Counted from the stretch's first letter, positions 1 to 12,539 are shown. The stretch: 64,000 nucleotides of DNA from Juglans regia (GCF_001411555.2 NC_049916.1:26182558-26246557), one strand, 5' to 3'. The notes: generated from the sequence alone by a model not told the origin. Numbers and translations: made by a program.

Positions 1-1186
1 TATAAGGTAGGAGTCAGGACCACCCATTCAAAAAAACAAAAAAGAGTCGGGACCACTTGGCTAGTGGATTTTTTCCTCAATTATCATGTGGGCAAGATGG
101 GTTGCCTGATCACCTTAACTTCGTCGACGGGGACGAAGCCTGGGGGAGTCGAGGGGGGCCCAGGGCCCCCACCTCCTCCCGGGTTGAAGAAAAGATTTCA
201 CTCGGTGCACGTCTTCTTTTTCAATTTTGACAATTTCATTCATATAAATATATAAGACGGTTTTTTTTTTTTTTTTGGGGGGGGGGGGGGGGGAGATAAA
301 GGAGGTGGCGTTTCGAACCAGATTTTTATTTGGAGAATTAAATCATATACCAATTACCATCATGCTCTTGGCAAATTTTCAAGGCGGTTAGTTTCTCGTC
401 AAAAATGAAAAAGCGTTCATTTTCCATAATTTTTAAGTGAACTTTTTTTATCATTATTAAATTAATTTTTGGTCATCAGTAATTAATTTTTTCAGGGTAA
501 TTAGCTATGTAATTCATATACTACTTAGATAATTTTTAATATAATTTGTTGTTATACATTATTTAGAAAACCCAAAACTTAGTTTATTTTTCACATATAA
601 TTAATATCTTTTTTTATGATTCATATATAACTTGTTTACAAAGTTTAAACTCTTTCTTGTAATTGCAACACATGACAATACACGTCACATGTTCGAAATT
701 ATTGGAATAATGAAATTTCAAAATTTACTTTTTTTCTTTCTAATATTTTTACTTTATTTATATATTGTTTCACTTTGTTGATGATATTGTTCCTACAAAA
801 CTTCAATTGAACTATTTTTCTAAATTGAAACGTTAGAGAATTAGAGGAAAAATTCTCTAATCAATATATAAAATTGACAAATATCCGTTAATATAATTTT
901 AAAAATATATGTACTTATCGCTTGCTCAAAAAATAACGTGACAGAGCATGCACTTACTAACATAAGTACGAAATTACAAGATAATAATAGTAAATGACAT
1001 ATCGGTCATTTCCCACGTGACACATAAAAATTATCACCTGAGGTATTAATTGTTAAAAATAAATATTTATATAAGTAATTTAAATGATATAATATTTTAT
1101 GCGGAATAAGTTGAAAGTATCACAACATATATATTTTAAGAATATCTAATAATTTCTCAAATATAACTATAGTTGTCTCGTGGGTA
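1..1186. other. AT-rich intergenic DNA, no gene seen
   Basis: No coding region is supported. Positions 100-200 are locally GC-rich and leave a short open frame rich in Gly and Pro that looks fortuitous. Positions 261-293 are a T16 run followed directly by a G17 run. The rest is AT-rich sequence with no recognised repeat ends. Confidence 0.6.
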
Positions 1187-1191
1187 TATCA

Positions 1192-1778
1192 TGTTGGGAA
1201 TAACGGGATATCGAAGACTAATTTGAAGTATAACAGTGGAAATAAACACAAGAAAAATAATAATAATCACATACAGTACACGAAAATTTAAGTAGTTCAG
1301 CTCAGTGTGAGCTTACGTCCACTGGCAGGGTCGATATCAAATTTTTTACTATAAACAAAGATGAAGTACAGCAGAATTGATACAAAACTTCTTTCACAAA
1401 GAAGTTAACTCTCTAAGCTATCAACTCTCACAAATATCACTCATCTGTAAAAACACTCAAAATGACTGAAGGGTGTGAAAAAAATAAGAATGCGTCGTTT
1501 CCTATTTATAGAAAACAGTACGGACCCTAGTCTGAGAACATTGGCTCGAGCGAACTGTCGAGCGGGTGTCGAGCGAACGTTGGCTTTTGGCATTCTGCTC
1601 TAGCTGACTGTCGAGCGGGTGTCAAGCGAAGTCTCTGACTTGCATTTCGCTCGAGCTGAATGTTGAGCAATGTCAAGCGACGTCTTGGACTTGGATTTCG
1701 CTCGAGCTGAAGAACCACCGCTCGAGCAAACATACACCAGAGACTCTATTTCAACTAGATTCAAGCCACCTCTTAACA
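1192..1778 (-). repeat. 3' LTR of the copia element
   Basis: On the plus strand it runs TGTTGGG to TTAACA, giving the canonical TG...CA ends. It is a direct repeat of 5889-6464. It contains clustered TCGAGCGA/CTCGAGC motifs (about 1545-1735), probably a tandem array inside the LTR promoter region. Confidence 0.9.
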
Positions 1779-2023
1779 AATCTCCACCTTGGCTGAACTC
1801 TATCAAACCTAACACAAAAAACCTCTGACCACAGAACCGAGCCCTCCACCAAATCCCCTAAGGGACTCACAAACCTTGAACACCAATCAAGTCCAAACAG
1901 AGTTTGAACTTGTACACTGCAACTGGCTTTGTCATCATATCTGCTGGATTCTCAGTAGTAGCAATTTTCAAAATCTCTATAACACCCTCTGTAACAATCT
2001 CTCTGAGAAAATGATACCTGACA

Positions 2024-4575
2024 TCAATGTGCTTCGTTCTCATGATACATTTGATTTTTGGTCAAATGTATTGCACTCTGACTGTCACAGAATACTGAAA
2101 TCCCATCTTGTTGTTGTCCCAAGTCACTGATCAAACCTTTCAACCAAATGGCCTCCTTAACAGCCTCTGCTGCTGCCATGTACTCTACCTCTGTAGTTGA
2201 TAAAGCAACAGTGGATTGCAGTGTTGCTTTCCAACTGATAGCAAACTCGCACAAAGTGAAAACATAACATGTCAATGATCTTCTTTTATCTAAGTCCCCA
2301 ACATAATCAGAATCAACTTAACCAATAACTCTAGAACTGAAAACAACATCTCTATAAATATTAAGCCAAAGTCCAAAGTTTTTCTCAAATACCTGAGTAT
2401 CCATTTCACAGCCTGCCAATGAGTCTTACCTGGATTAGCTATATATCTGCTAACAATGCTCACCGCCTGTGAAATGACTGGACGAGTGCAAACCATTGCA
2501 TACATTATACTGTCAACAGCATTGGAATAAGGAACACTAGCCATGAACCGTTCCTCCTCTTCTGTCTGAGGAGATAGGGAAGCTGAAAGTTTAAAGTGTG
2601 TAGCAAGTGGTGTACATACTGGTTTGGAATCAGACATTCCAAATCTCTGAAGAACTTTCTCAATGTACTTTCCCTGGGACAAGTACAACTTTCCAGCTTT
2701 CATATCTCTATGGATCTCCATCACCAAAATCTTCTTTGCAACACCTAAGTTTTTCATCTCAAACTCATTTCTAAGTTGAGTTTTTAACAAACCAATGTCA
2801 GATATGCCTTTAGCAGCAATAAGTATATCATCAACATATAGTAGCAAATAAATGAAAGACCCATCAGATAACTCCTTATGATAAACACAACTATCATAGT
2901 TACTTCTCAAATAACCATGATCAATCATAAAGGAATCAAAACGTTTATACCATTGCCTTGGAGACTGCTTCAAACCATACAATGATTTCTTCAATCTGCA
3001 CACATTATCTTCTTTATATTCAACAATGACCCCTCTGGCTGATGCATGTAAATGGTCTCGTCAAGCTCACCATTTAGGAACGCTATTTTAATATCAAGTT
3101 ATTGTAGCTCTAAGTCATACAATGCTACTATAGCAAGTAACACTTTGACCGAACTGTGTTTCACAACTGGAGAGAAAATTCCATTGAAGTCGATGCCTTC
3201 TCTCTGACTGAATCCCTTAGCAACTAAGTGTGCATTGTATTTTGCATCTGTATCATCTTGGATTCCCTATTTTCTTTTGAAGACCCTTTCGCAGCCAACA
3301 GTCTTCATATTTTTCGGCAACATAACCAAATCTCATGTTTGGTTTTTGTGAAGAAACTCAATCTCTTCAATTATAGTTGTGCACCACTGTGCAGATTCTT
3401 CACTCTTGACAGCTTCTGAGTAACTGGAAGGCTCCTGACCAACAATATCCTCTGCCGTAGTAAGAGCATACACTACCATATCTGCATGAGCGTATCTCTG
3501 AGGTGGTCTAATCTGCCTCCTCTATCTACCAGTAGCTATATTGTAGTCTTGCTCACCATGTGCGTTGCTATCAGAATCAGAATCAGAATCAGAATAATGC
3601 TCATTTGCAATAGCATGATCTTGGACGCCACTGGGCAGCCCTTATGGCGCTTCCACCTGAAACTCCACCTTCTTGTCAATATCTTGTTCTTTACCTGTAG
3701 ACACAGTAAACTTATTTCTCGGATTAAGTATAGATTTTTCATCAAATACAACATCTCTGCTGATTACAAACCTAGGTGATTTAGGATCAGTACACCACAA
3801 CCTAAATCCCTTCACCCCACTGGCATATCTAATGAATATGTTTTTCTTTGCCATTGACTAAAGTTTTCCATCATTAACATGAAAATGTGCAGGACAACAA
3901 AAATTTTTTAAATTTGAATAATCGGCAGGAGTATCAGACCATACCTCATTTGGAGTTTTCAAACCAACAGCTGTGGCTGGAGAACGATTGACCAAGAAGC
4001 AAGTTGTGTTGATTGTTTAAGTCCAAAAATCCTTAGACAAGCCTGCATTAGAAAGCATACTACGGGCTATCTCCAAGAGAGTCATTTTCATCCGTTCAAC
4101 TATCCCATTTTGCTGTGGAGTATGTCTAACTGTGTGGTGCCTGGCAACACCTTCATTTTTGTAGAATTTATCAAACTCACCTCCGCAAAATTTCATACCA
4201 TTATAAGTTCGAAGTCGCTTCATTTTCTTGCCTGTCTGATTTTCAATCAAAGCCTTCCACTGTTTAAAGTTAACAAATACATCACTTTTCTGCTTCAAAA
4301 AATAAACCCAAACTTTTCGTGAGAAATCATCAATGAATGTAAGCAAATACTGAACTCCACATTTTGATGGAACAGAAGATGGATCCCAAAGATCAAAATG
4401 AATATAGTCCACATAACTTTTAGTTCTGTGAACCCCTGTAGAAAATTGAACCCTGCACTGTTTTCCAAACACACAATGTTCACAAAAATCAAGTTTTCAT
4501 ATCTTCTGGTCACATAACAAACATTGCTTACTCAGAATAGACATCTCATTTTCACTCATATGACCCAAACGCATG
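2024..4575 (-). pseudogene. copia integrase, reverse transcriptase and RNase H, broken
   Basis: The integrase zinc-binding remnant lies at about 4500-4575 and the integrase core at 4017-4472. The core keeps the first catalytic Asp context (HFDLWDP) and the PQQNG motif, but the second catalytic Asp of the usual RTDNG motif is Tyr (RTYNG). Reverse transcriptase is open from 3003 to 2290 with the SLYGLKQ and YVDD (about 2822-2842) motifs. RNase H follows at 2275-2024 with STTEVEYMA and CDSQSA. The pieces sit in different frames and 3004-4016 is interrupted by stops, so no continuous polyprotein exists. Confidence 0.87.
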
Positions 4576-4577
4576 TG

Positions 4578-5852
4578 TCACAAACGGGTGACATCTGAGT
4601 CTGGATCGTCTGAAACAGACACTGCAGCTGCACTTGTCACTGTAATGCCCTGAAGGAAATAAAGACCATTTGTCTTATCTCCTCTCATCACAACTATTGA
4701 GCCCTTACTGACTCTGATAGCTCCACCTTCACCAGTGTACTTAAAATCCAAATAATCAAGAGTGCCCAAAGAAATATGATTCTTCTTCAAATCTGGGATG
4801 TGTCGGACGTTAGACAATGTCTTGACAATCCTATCAAATATTTTTATCCTGACTGAACCAATCCCAATAATTTTATAAGCCATATCATTCCCTAACAGAA
4901 CGGAACCACCGTTGACTAGTTCATAATTAATGAACCAGTCCCTCTTGGGACACATGTGAAATGTACAAGCTAAGTCCATGACCCACTTGTCACTGAAACG
5001 ACTACTGGAGTCGCTAATTGCTAAAATAATATCTAAGCCGTTAGACTTTTCATCATCAATGCTAACGACATTATAGGAACTAATGCTTTTCTCTTTATTT
5101 TTCAGTTTAGGACACTCATTTTTGTAATGACTAAACTTATGACAGTAATGACATTTAACATTTTTCTTGTTAAACTTCGACTGTGAACTACCTCTGGATT
5201 TACCTCTATACTTCTCTAAACCCCTGTCACTAGATCTACCCCTGCTTGTGGAACCCTTAACAAACAAACCACTGGCTTGTTCATTAGTGCCATTCACACT
5301 CAATTTATTCCTCAATTTCTTAGAATTCAAAGTAGATTTCACATTTGCCAAGGAAATTGTATATCTACCATACAACATGGAATTCACAAAATTCTCAAAT
5401 GACATGGGTAATGAACACAAAATAATTAATGCTTGATCCTCTTCTTCAAGCTTAATGTCTATATTCCTCAGATCCATAATAATTTTATTAAATTCATCTA
5501 AGTGTTCAGAGATAGGAGTACCTTCCTTAATTTTGAGAGTGTATAGCCGTTGTTTCAAATACAAACGGTTGGTGAGAGATTTCTTCATATACAGATTCTC
5601 AAGTGCAAACCAAAGACCAGTTGCAATCTCCTCTTCAGTAACCTCCCTTAAAACTCCATCTGATAATGACAAAAGAATAGTACTATGTACATTTTTTTCT
5701 TCTTTTGAACAAGGCAGAGAATCATCTGACACATTCTCTTCTAATACTTTTGACAAGCTCTCTTGTCACAGTAAAACCTTCATCTTGATGCGCCATAAAC
5801 TAAAATTGTACTGACCGTCAAATTTCTCTACTTCAAACTTAGCCATAGCCAT
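4578..5852 (-). pseudogene. copia gag-protease region, broken
   Basis: The likely gag start codon is at 5852. An in-frame TGA at 5768-5766 interrupts the reading frame about 29 codons in, after which a long open frame runs from 5756 to 4578. The frame holds a UBN2-type gag domain, then a CCHC zinc knuckle (CX2CX4HX4C, about 5111-5155), then the retropepsin region at about 4931-4990. There the usual Asp-Ser-Gly catalytic triplet reads Asp-Leu-Ala, so the protease should be inactive. It ends near the start of the integrase zinc-binding region. Confidence 0.85.
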
Positions 5853-5872
5853 CCCACCAGATCTCACACAAA

Positions 5873-5885
5873 GCCTCTGATACCA
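5873..5885 (-). promoter_or_regulatory. tRNA-iMet primer-binding site
   Basis: On the minus strand this reads TGGTATCAGAGGC, the classic primer-binding site complementary to the 3' end of initiator-methionine tRNA used by most plant copia elements. It is separated from the LTR by 3 nt. It fixes the element's orientation. Confidence 0.85.
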
Positions 5886-5888
5886 GTT

Positions 5889-6464
5889 TGTTGGGAATAA
5901 TCAGATATCGAAGACTAATTTGAAGTATAGCAGTAGAAATAAACACAAGAAAAATAATGACAATCACACACGGTACACCAAGATTTAAGTGGTTCAGCTT
6001 AATGTGAGCATACGTCCACTAGCAGGGTCAGTATCAAAGCTTTCACTATAAACAAGGATGAAGTACAAGAGAATTGATACAAAACTTCTTTCACAAAGAA
6101 GTTAACTCTCTAAGCTATCAACTCTCACAAATATCACTCATCTGTAAAAACACTCAAAATGATTGAAGGGGGTGAAAAAAATAAGAATGCACCATTTCCT
6201 ATTTATAGAAAACAGTGCGGACCCTAGTCTAAGAATATTGGCTCAAGTGAACTGTCGAGCGGGTGTAAAGCGATCGTAGGATTTTGGCATTCCACTTGAG
6301 CTGACTGTCGATCGGTGTCGAGCGAAGTCTCAAACTTGCATTTCGCTCCAGTTGAATGTCGAGCGAAGTCTCAGACTTGCATTTTGCTTGAGCTGAAGAA
6401 CCACCACTCGAGCGAATATACATCAGAGACGTTATTTCAACTAAATTCAAGCCACTTCTTAATA
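5889..6464 (-). repeat. 5' LTR of the copia element
   Basis: It starts TGTTGGGAATAA on the plus strand and ends TTAATA, where the final CA has mutated to TA compared with the left copy. It has the same internal CTCGAGC-type motif cluster as the left LTR. Confidence 0.9.
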
Positions 6465-7795
6465 AATCACAACACCTCTTCTTATGCAGCTAGCTCTACC
6501 TAGCAATCGATTGCTAGCTAGAATAGCTAGCATATTTATCCCTCGGATATATACTCAAAAATCAAAATTATTCGATTAAGATTGAATTTTACGACACCTT
6601 ACAGTTTTTTATTTTCATTCTTTCGGCGGTCGGTGGTGTTCTCGATCCACAACTTCCACGGGTTAAGTACCATTAGCATACTGTTATAAATTATATTTAT
6701 TATGTTAAAATATATAAACATTGTATATTTTAACAAAATTAATTAATTAAGTATTTATATAAAAAACTTATTTTTTAATAATAGACTTTCAATTTTTGTA
6801 AAGAAAATGCGTGAAACTTATCTTTTAAAATTGTTTATATCATCAGAAATAGTTCGAGTCTGGAATTGTGTTCCGAATGAGTTTTTTTTTTCTTACGTAA
6901 TAATTAGGAAAGTATTTTTTTAATCATGTTGTAAATTTTAATTTTTTTAAAAAAATATTTATGATAATTAAAAAAATACATGAAAAAAATTTAAAAACTA
7001 AAATATACTATTCGGTAAATTGATTGAAGACCACTTTTTCGGTGACTTTAATAGTGCCTTGTATCATTACTATCGCGTCACATTCGTCACAGGCTTGGAA
7101 CAAGACCTGCTGACGTGTCCTCAGTAGAAAGTACCAATTTTCCAACGATAACATCGTGGCTGGATGCTTTTTTCCCTGCTCTGTCATCTAAAACGATATT
7201 CCTGGCCATATAGTACCGTTTGCCACTTTGCCTGGAGCCCATGACCAAGCTGCAAGCATTAGTGCTGGACGTACAATGGTCTCATTTGTTTCTTTCCCAT
7301 GCATCATGTGGACCATCTGCTGGCTAGTGCAGTTGCCCACCAGATGATTGTACAATGGTTAAATTATCATTTTCAGGGCCTCAAACGGTAAGCGTTTAAA
7401 AAAATTGTGGTAATTTAAAGAGGTAAATTATGTAAAATATCACTTACATTAAAAGTTTAAACTGATAAGAATATGTATATTTAATTATATTCTTAACATT
7501 CTCCCTTCACGTGTAGATCAAGATTCTCTTAATGTGTGAGCCAAATATGTAGAATATTTAAATGTGATGGAGTGTAAATTCAAATTTTGAATTTAAGAAC
7601 TCTGTTCTAATATCACAAGAAATATTTTAATTATATGTCTTAATAAGTTACTTCATCACGTTGATAGTTAATCATTTGGGTGAGATATAGAGTTAGGACT
7701 CGAACTCATATACTCATATTTTCGGGCCATTTGGTGCACCTAGCTAGCTTCCTATTCAACCATCTCGTAATGTTTGAATAATTTATCTTCATCCT
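6465..7795. repeat. Segment copy A, first part (no intact gene)
   Basis: No coding region is recognised. Several blocks recur later in the same order: about 6490-6690 resembles 11640-11960 (shared core about gtggtgttct, then atccacaacttccacgggtt), about 7065-7145 resembles 12190-12270, and about 7185-7460 resembles 18470-18910 (shared cctggccatata and tctcatttgtttctttcc). This suggests local segmental duplication followed by heavy decay. Confidence 0.55.
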
Positions 7796-8004
7796 GGCCT
7801 GTTTAGATAGTGAAATCGTTTCATTTATCTAATCTTATCATTACAAATTTTTTAAATTTTTATATAAAATATAATAAATAATTCAATTTTTTTAAATTTT
7901 TAAAAAAATAATAATATTAAAAAATAATATTCTTATAATATTTTATTTAACTTTTAATTTTCATCTAAAATCATCTCATTTTAACTCATCATTCGAACCA
8001 CACC
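7796..8004. mobile_element. Tourist-like MITE
   Basis: A 209-bp AT-rich element whose ends are inverted: the left starts GGCCTGTTTAGATAGTGAAA, and the right ends with an interior TCATCTCA-type motif and CCACACC followed by TAA. It belongs to the same family as 35149-35340. The right flank has the TAA target site; the left flank does not match, so the duplication is eroded. Confidence 0.6.
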
Positions 8005-8689
8005 TAAATCAACAATAATTAATGCATGGTTTTGAATTAGATAAAGATATCTTATTTGAATTTGAAAATCAAATATGAGAGTGAAAGATATTTAAGAGGG
8101 GACTAGCCAGACTAGTACAAACAAAAAGACAAAATTAAATATATATAAAAAAATTATATTTCACACACTACACATCATATTTTTTTCTGATTAAATATAT
8201 AATATTTAGATGATGAGTAGAAAAATTTAATAAATTAAAAAAGAATAAAATTAAATTAAAATTAAAAAAAGGTGACGTGTGAAGATGATGAATAGTAAAA
8301 CTTAATATATAAATAAGAAAATTTTTTCTTATTAATTACTATTCATTATGCTATAATTCACACTCTATAAAAAATACATCCACAATCTATGAAAAAAAAA
8401 TTATAAGTGTAAGTGTGAGATTGAATAATGGTTGGTGGGTAAAATTTTTTTATAAATAAAACTACTATAAATCTAAAAGTAATCTTTTTTCTATATGTAC
8501 AGGAATTAATTCCGTATTTGTATATCAATCATGATCGGGATCGGAAAAAATAAAAGTTTTATTTTCTTTAAATGCTTTTTAAATGGCCAAGAGGAAAAAA
8601 GAAAGGTTTTTTTAAATGCACTAGACTTTTCTCTTTCCAATAACATTTTAAAATAAATAATGTTAAATACATTTCGGTTGAACTTGTGG
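8005..8689. other. AT-rich DNA, nothing recognised
   Basis: Very AT-rich sequence with poly-A/T tracts. No open frame of note and no recognised repeat termini. Confidence 0.5.
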
Positions 8690-8789
8690 CCATTACAGAA
8701 TACAGACAGCACCCCGGCCTGTCTACAACACTGTTATGCCGCAGGAAAGCGAAAAGGAGAATCAAAGAAAGAGTCCTTTTATAGAACAT
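8690..8789 (-). pseudogene. NHL-like gene fragment, N-terminal (segment copy A)
   Basis: On the minus strand a short frame contains VVDRPGCCLYS, resembling the Arg-Pro-Gly-Cys-Cys stretch just before the membrane anchor of NDR1/HIN1-like (NHL, LEA_2) proteins. Its 5' leader matches the leader of copy B at 16856-16910 (shared gattctccttttcgctttcc with small changes). Coding similarity stops after the cysteines, so only the start of the gene remains. The family call rests mainly on copy B. Confidence 0.4.
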
Positions 8790-9720
8790 CTATTATAGTG
8801 GTGTATATAATACATACATTATTATATAGATGTATGTGGTCTCTTTTTTTTTTCCTCTGCAAAACACATTCTCGGTATCTCTCTCTCATCTCTTTCTCTC
8901 TCATTGTCTCTCTCTCAGTCGGATGGTAAATTAGATTTAAGGAAATATATGATCTAGATAATACCACATTATATGTGTAAAATTGTTGCTTCTAAACAAC
9001 GACTGCTATCTATATTTAAGAAACCGTAGGTGGCGAGATTGGCAATGGAGAATGTGAACAAGGAAATTATTCTGGTCATCAACCAATAATTGGAAATAAA
9101 GAAAATCCAATTGTTGGAAATGTATAAATGTTCCTTATTCGTACATGAGTCCTATATAATTTTGGGTTAACTCGCATGTATATATCGTCTGCTTAACAAA
9201 AAATTTATGGAACTGATCTCAATCCGCATATTTCTTTAAAAAAACTCATATATGACAGATGAATACAATGGTAACAACTTCTTAGGTTAACTCGCATGCA
9301 TATATCGCCTGCTTAACATAAAATTCATGGAACTCACACATGCCACTCAGGACACCTATCATTTAGTAAAATCTGGGCAGTCAATTTGCAAGTTCATCAA
9401 AACTAAATAAAACACATTTATGATTTATCATGCAACCATAATCCTCATATAACTATTAACCGATAATAAAATTATTAAAAAGAAAAAGACAATCAACAAT
9501 TCAAGCCCACAAGACAAAAAAAGAAATATGAGAAGCAGGAAACGAGATATAATCTTAGAGCATTAAAGAAAATAATTCAAAAGAAGCAGAACTATAATAA
9601 TTCAAAGATGACAGGCTATACCAGAAAATTCTTGGCAAAGAACAACAGATTCTCCAATGAAATGAAACCACTAGACAAATCAAAATTCAATTAATTAGAG
9701 GAGAAAAAGGAAAATAAAAA
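8790..9720. other. AT-rich intergenic DNA with CT microsatellite
   Basis: Contains a CT/TCTC-rich stretch at about 8870-8920. It also holds two similar short units near 9170-9200 and 9285-9315 (gttaactcgcatg followed by atatatcg.ctgcttaac), which form a direct repeat about 120 bp apart. No gene is seen. Confidence 0.5.
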
Positions 9721-10500
9721 TTAAAACAAGGGTTAAATACACTTTTAATCCCAAAACTACCAAGGGTTTTACACTCTGCAACCTAAACTTCCAAAACTAT
9801 ACCCTTAAAAGGCTAGGAACTGTTAAGCTCTTGATACCTTATACTTCCCGAGAGGGAGGGCTTAGTCTTTAAGCATGTACAAGCAAGAAACCAATGGGGT
9901 TGGTTTAGAGTTGCCGAGAGAGAGGTTTGTGCAAAGCCATGACAAGTAACATCTGCAGGAGGGTAACATTAGTTTCTAGCAAATATAGAGAGAAAAAATA
10001 GGTGGAGTAAACAGAGAAAAAAAAGAAAGAAATGTATGCTAAACCTCATATGCAGATCTGAGGGCTTCGGTGGACTAAGGGCGGCTTCAGGTCGGTGGAC
10101 TGAGGGCGGCTTCGCATCGGTGGACTGAAATGAGACCGAGGGATTTGGCGGACTGAGGGACCGAGGGCTTGGGGACTGATCTCTTCAGGAGGGCTGAGGC
10201 CGTGGTGGGGAGGGCTGAGGTCGTGCTTGGCTGAGGTATGTGGTTGTGCTTGGCTTCAATGGCTGAGGTTCGGGAGGGCTTTGAGGGCTTAGGGTTGGGG
10301 AGGAAATGACTGAATGAGAGGGGAATGACTCTGAGGGCTAAGAGACGGAACAAATCGGTTCGATTCAATGGTGTTAGTGAATCCGGTCTACACGTCATGT
10401 GTGTTTCAGATGCAGCCAAACAGTGGTTTCTGCGAAGATTTTTTCTTATTTTTAATCCCATATATGGGGTGATATGCAGGGTGGTTGGAAGAGAATGGTG
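9721..10500. repeat. Unclassified repeat-like region with 25-bp tandem units
   Basis: From about 10067 to 10125 the unit TCGGTGGACTGAGGGCGGCTT recurs with a 25-bp period (starts at 10067, 10092 and 10117). A minus-strand open frame (10461-10087) crosses it but has low-complexity composition and no recognisable domain. The start of the region (ggttaaatacacttttaatccc) resembles the ends of several plant DNA transposons, but no matching partner end was found. Confidence 0.35.
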
Positions 10501-11590
10501 AGTATTTGTACACTACATTGGGCCTAATAGGGTTGGTTTGGTTAGACATATCAAATAATGAATTTATAAATTATAATAAAATAATTTATAAATAATAATA
10601 AAATAGTTTGAGTTAAAATTTTTATAAATAAATTAAAAAAAATATATTGAAAATTAACGTTTGTATAATTAATTTTAATGATATACTTGTCTCTGGTTTT
10701 CACCCATGGTCCCCGGATCGAGTTGTCCCATATATATATATATATATATACATCTTCACGTGGAGCTAGCAATCGGTTGAATGGTACAGGACATGATCAC
10801 GTTGGCAATTAAGGACATGATCACGTTGGCAATTTTACTTTTTATTTCAAATATTTTTTAAATATTTTTAAACATTTTTTAAAAAAATATATATTAATAG
10901 TCATTTTTTTAACTATTAAAAAAATAAAAAATAAATAAAAACATGAAGGATCAAAATAAAAAAACAAATTAAAAAAATATAGTAACATTATTCTTTCAAT
11001 TAGTGTACATACGTAGCTAGAGACGGAGGGAAATTGAGCACGTCCACCACCGTACGTGATGGCTTGGAAGTAATTGATATAGGGTCCACGAATTTTACTT
11101 TTTATTTCAAATATTTTTTAAATATTTTTAAACATTTTTAAAAAAATATATATATTAATAGTCATTTTTTTAACTATTAAAAAAATAAAAAATAAATAAA
11201 AACATGAAGGATCAAAATAAAAAAACAAATTAAAAAAATATAGTAACATTATTCTTTCAATTAGTGTACATACGTAGCTAGAGACGGAGGGAAATTGAGC
11301 ACGTCCACCACCGTACGTGATGGCTTGGAAGTAATTGATATAGGGTCCACGTACATGCACCATTTAGCTTAAAGTAGCTGGCACATGCACCAGCACTCTT
11401 ATTCCAAATCTTAGGCTATAGGGAAAATTCTTAGATTTATTATTCACTAATCTTTCTATAATAAATAATTATTAGATAGATATATGCATGGTACTTTATA
11501 CTTTATCACATTACATATAGAATAAGGTATTATTAAAAATTAATGTTTATACAATTAATTTTAATGATATTACATTGTCCCTTATCTCTA
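10430..11590. repeat. Direct repeat block 'o', copy in segment B
   Basis: About 10430-10540 and 11340-11590 match 17130-17240 and 17590-17835 respectively. Shared landmarks include atgcagggt.gttggaagagaatgg, tgcaccatttagcttaaagtagc and a run ending in agaataaggta. The block also contains its own internal tandem duplication (10831-11351). About 10660-10815 recurs at 11535-11705 (both hold ttttcacccatggtcccc and aggacatgatcacgttggc). Confidence 0.75.
10831..11351. repeat. Head-to-tail 260-bp tandem duplication
   Basis: Two adjacent units, 10831-11090 and 11091-11351, are nearly identical. Differences are confined to small length changes in A/T runs. Both begin aattttactttttatttc and end gatatagggtccacg. 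A diverged single copy is at about 17380-17610. The near-identity points to a recent unequal exchange or replication slip. Confidence 0.9.
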
Positions 11591-12539
11591 CGGCCTAATA
11601 CAAATGGTTTTCACCCATGGTCCCCTGATCGAGTAGTACATCTTCACGTGGAGCTAGCAATCGGTTGAATAGTACAGGACATGATCACGTTGGCAATTAA
11701 GGACATCCGAAACTATCTATTCTAGTCCTTCAAACTTATCCCTTGCATATACCCAAGGGGCATATATAATCATTCACTTAGGATGGTATTTCACGACACC
11801 ACCTTACTTAATCAAGTGAGATGATAGAGAGAGGTACGTAGAGATAAGGGAGAAATTCAGAAAACTCTTTTTTTTTTTTTTTTTTTTTGGTCAGTGGCCG
11901 CCGGCCGGTGGTGTTCTTCATCCACAACTTCCACGGGTTAAGGTACATCGCAGTACCGCGTACTTGATCTTATAGAACACTATCCTAGCTTAGACACTAT
12001 TACTAGAAGGGAAATATTCTACCCAACGTAAAAGTAATTCTAAATATTAACATGATTTAATGTAGTTTTTTAAATTATAAAATTATTTTTATTATAAAAT
12101 AGATCTAATATATTAGGTGAAGTCATATATATTTATGAGATTATTTTTATATAATATCTTTATGACTATAATACTTCTCTTATGAAGCTCCCATTCGATC
12201 CCACGTTTATCACAGGCTTAGGACTTGTCTTGTTGAGGTATAAGGTACCAATTCTCAAACAAAATTACTTGTTGCAATCGGCATCCCATTTAATAAAAAT
12301 TTTCATTTGTTTCTCTCTCTCTCTCTCTCCATTTCGTTTCTTCTCTCTCTATCAATTTTATCCGTTGTACTCATTCTCTCTTTTTCTAATCAAGCCCAAG
12401 TATTTATTTATGTACGAGCATGAATTGAATTGCTAGTTTAAAACATGCTACAAAAATGTCACAAACGGCTAGATATTATTAATGATGCTTAACAAAACAA
12501 AAACAATTAAAGAATAAAATTACATGAGAAAAACAAAAA
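11591..12539. repeat. Segment copy B, non-coding part
   Basis: Contains the copy-B counterparts of blocks at 6490-6690 and 7065-7145, including gtggtgttcttcatccacaa at about 11905 and the tcacaggctta/gtaccaatt landmarks at about 12210-12260. A T20-type run is at 11870-11888 and a CT-rich tract at 12306-12330. No intact gene is seen. Confidence 0.5.

Larger units (their letters stand above)
1192..6464 (-). mobile_element. Degenerate Ty1/copia LTR retrotransposon
   Basis: Two direct repeats of about 580 bp (1192-1778 and 5889-6464) bound an internal region carrying gag, protease, integrase, reverse transcriptase and RNase H remnants in copia order on the minus strand. A primer-binding site matching initiator-Met tRNA (TGGTATCAGAGGC on the minus strand) lies just inside the right-hand LTR, so that LTR is the 5' one. 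The polypurine tract (AAGGTGGAGATT on the minus strand) sits beside the left LTR at about 1779-1790. The flanks tatca (1187-1191) and aatca (6465-6469) look like a 5-bp target duplication with one mismatch. The LTRs differ at about 24 of the first 195 aligned positions, less further in, so this is an old insertion. Coding frames carry stops, frameshifts and altered catalytic residues, so it is not autonomous. Confidence 0.93.

Noticed and set aside
64..255. Short plus-strand open frame rich in Gly and Pro
   Set aside because: Low-complexity, no start context, no homologue recognised, runs into a homopolymer.
3571..3600. ATCAGA hexamer repeats
   Set aside because: A short simple repeat inside the copia internal region, not a regulatory or CRISPR feature.
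10087..10461. 124-codon minus-strand open frame
   Set aside because: It spans a 25-bp tandem repeat, has biased composition and no recognisable domain; most likely fortuitous.
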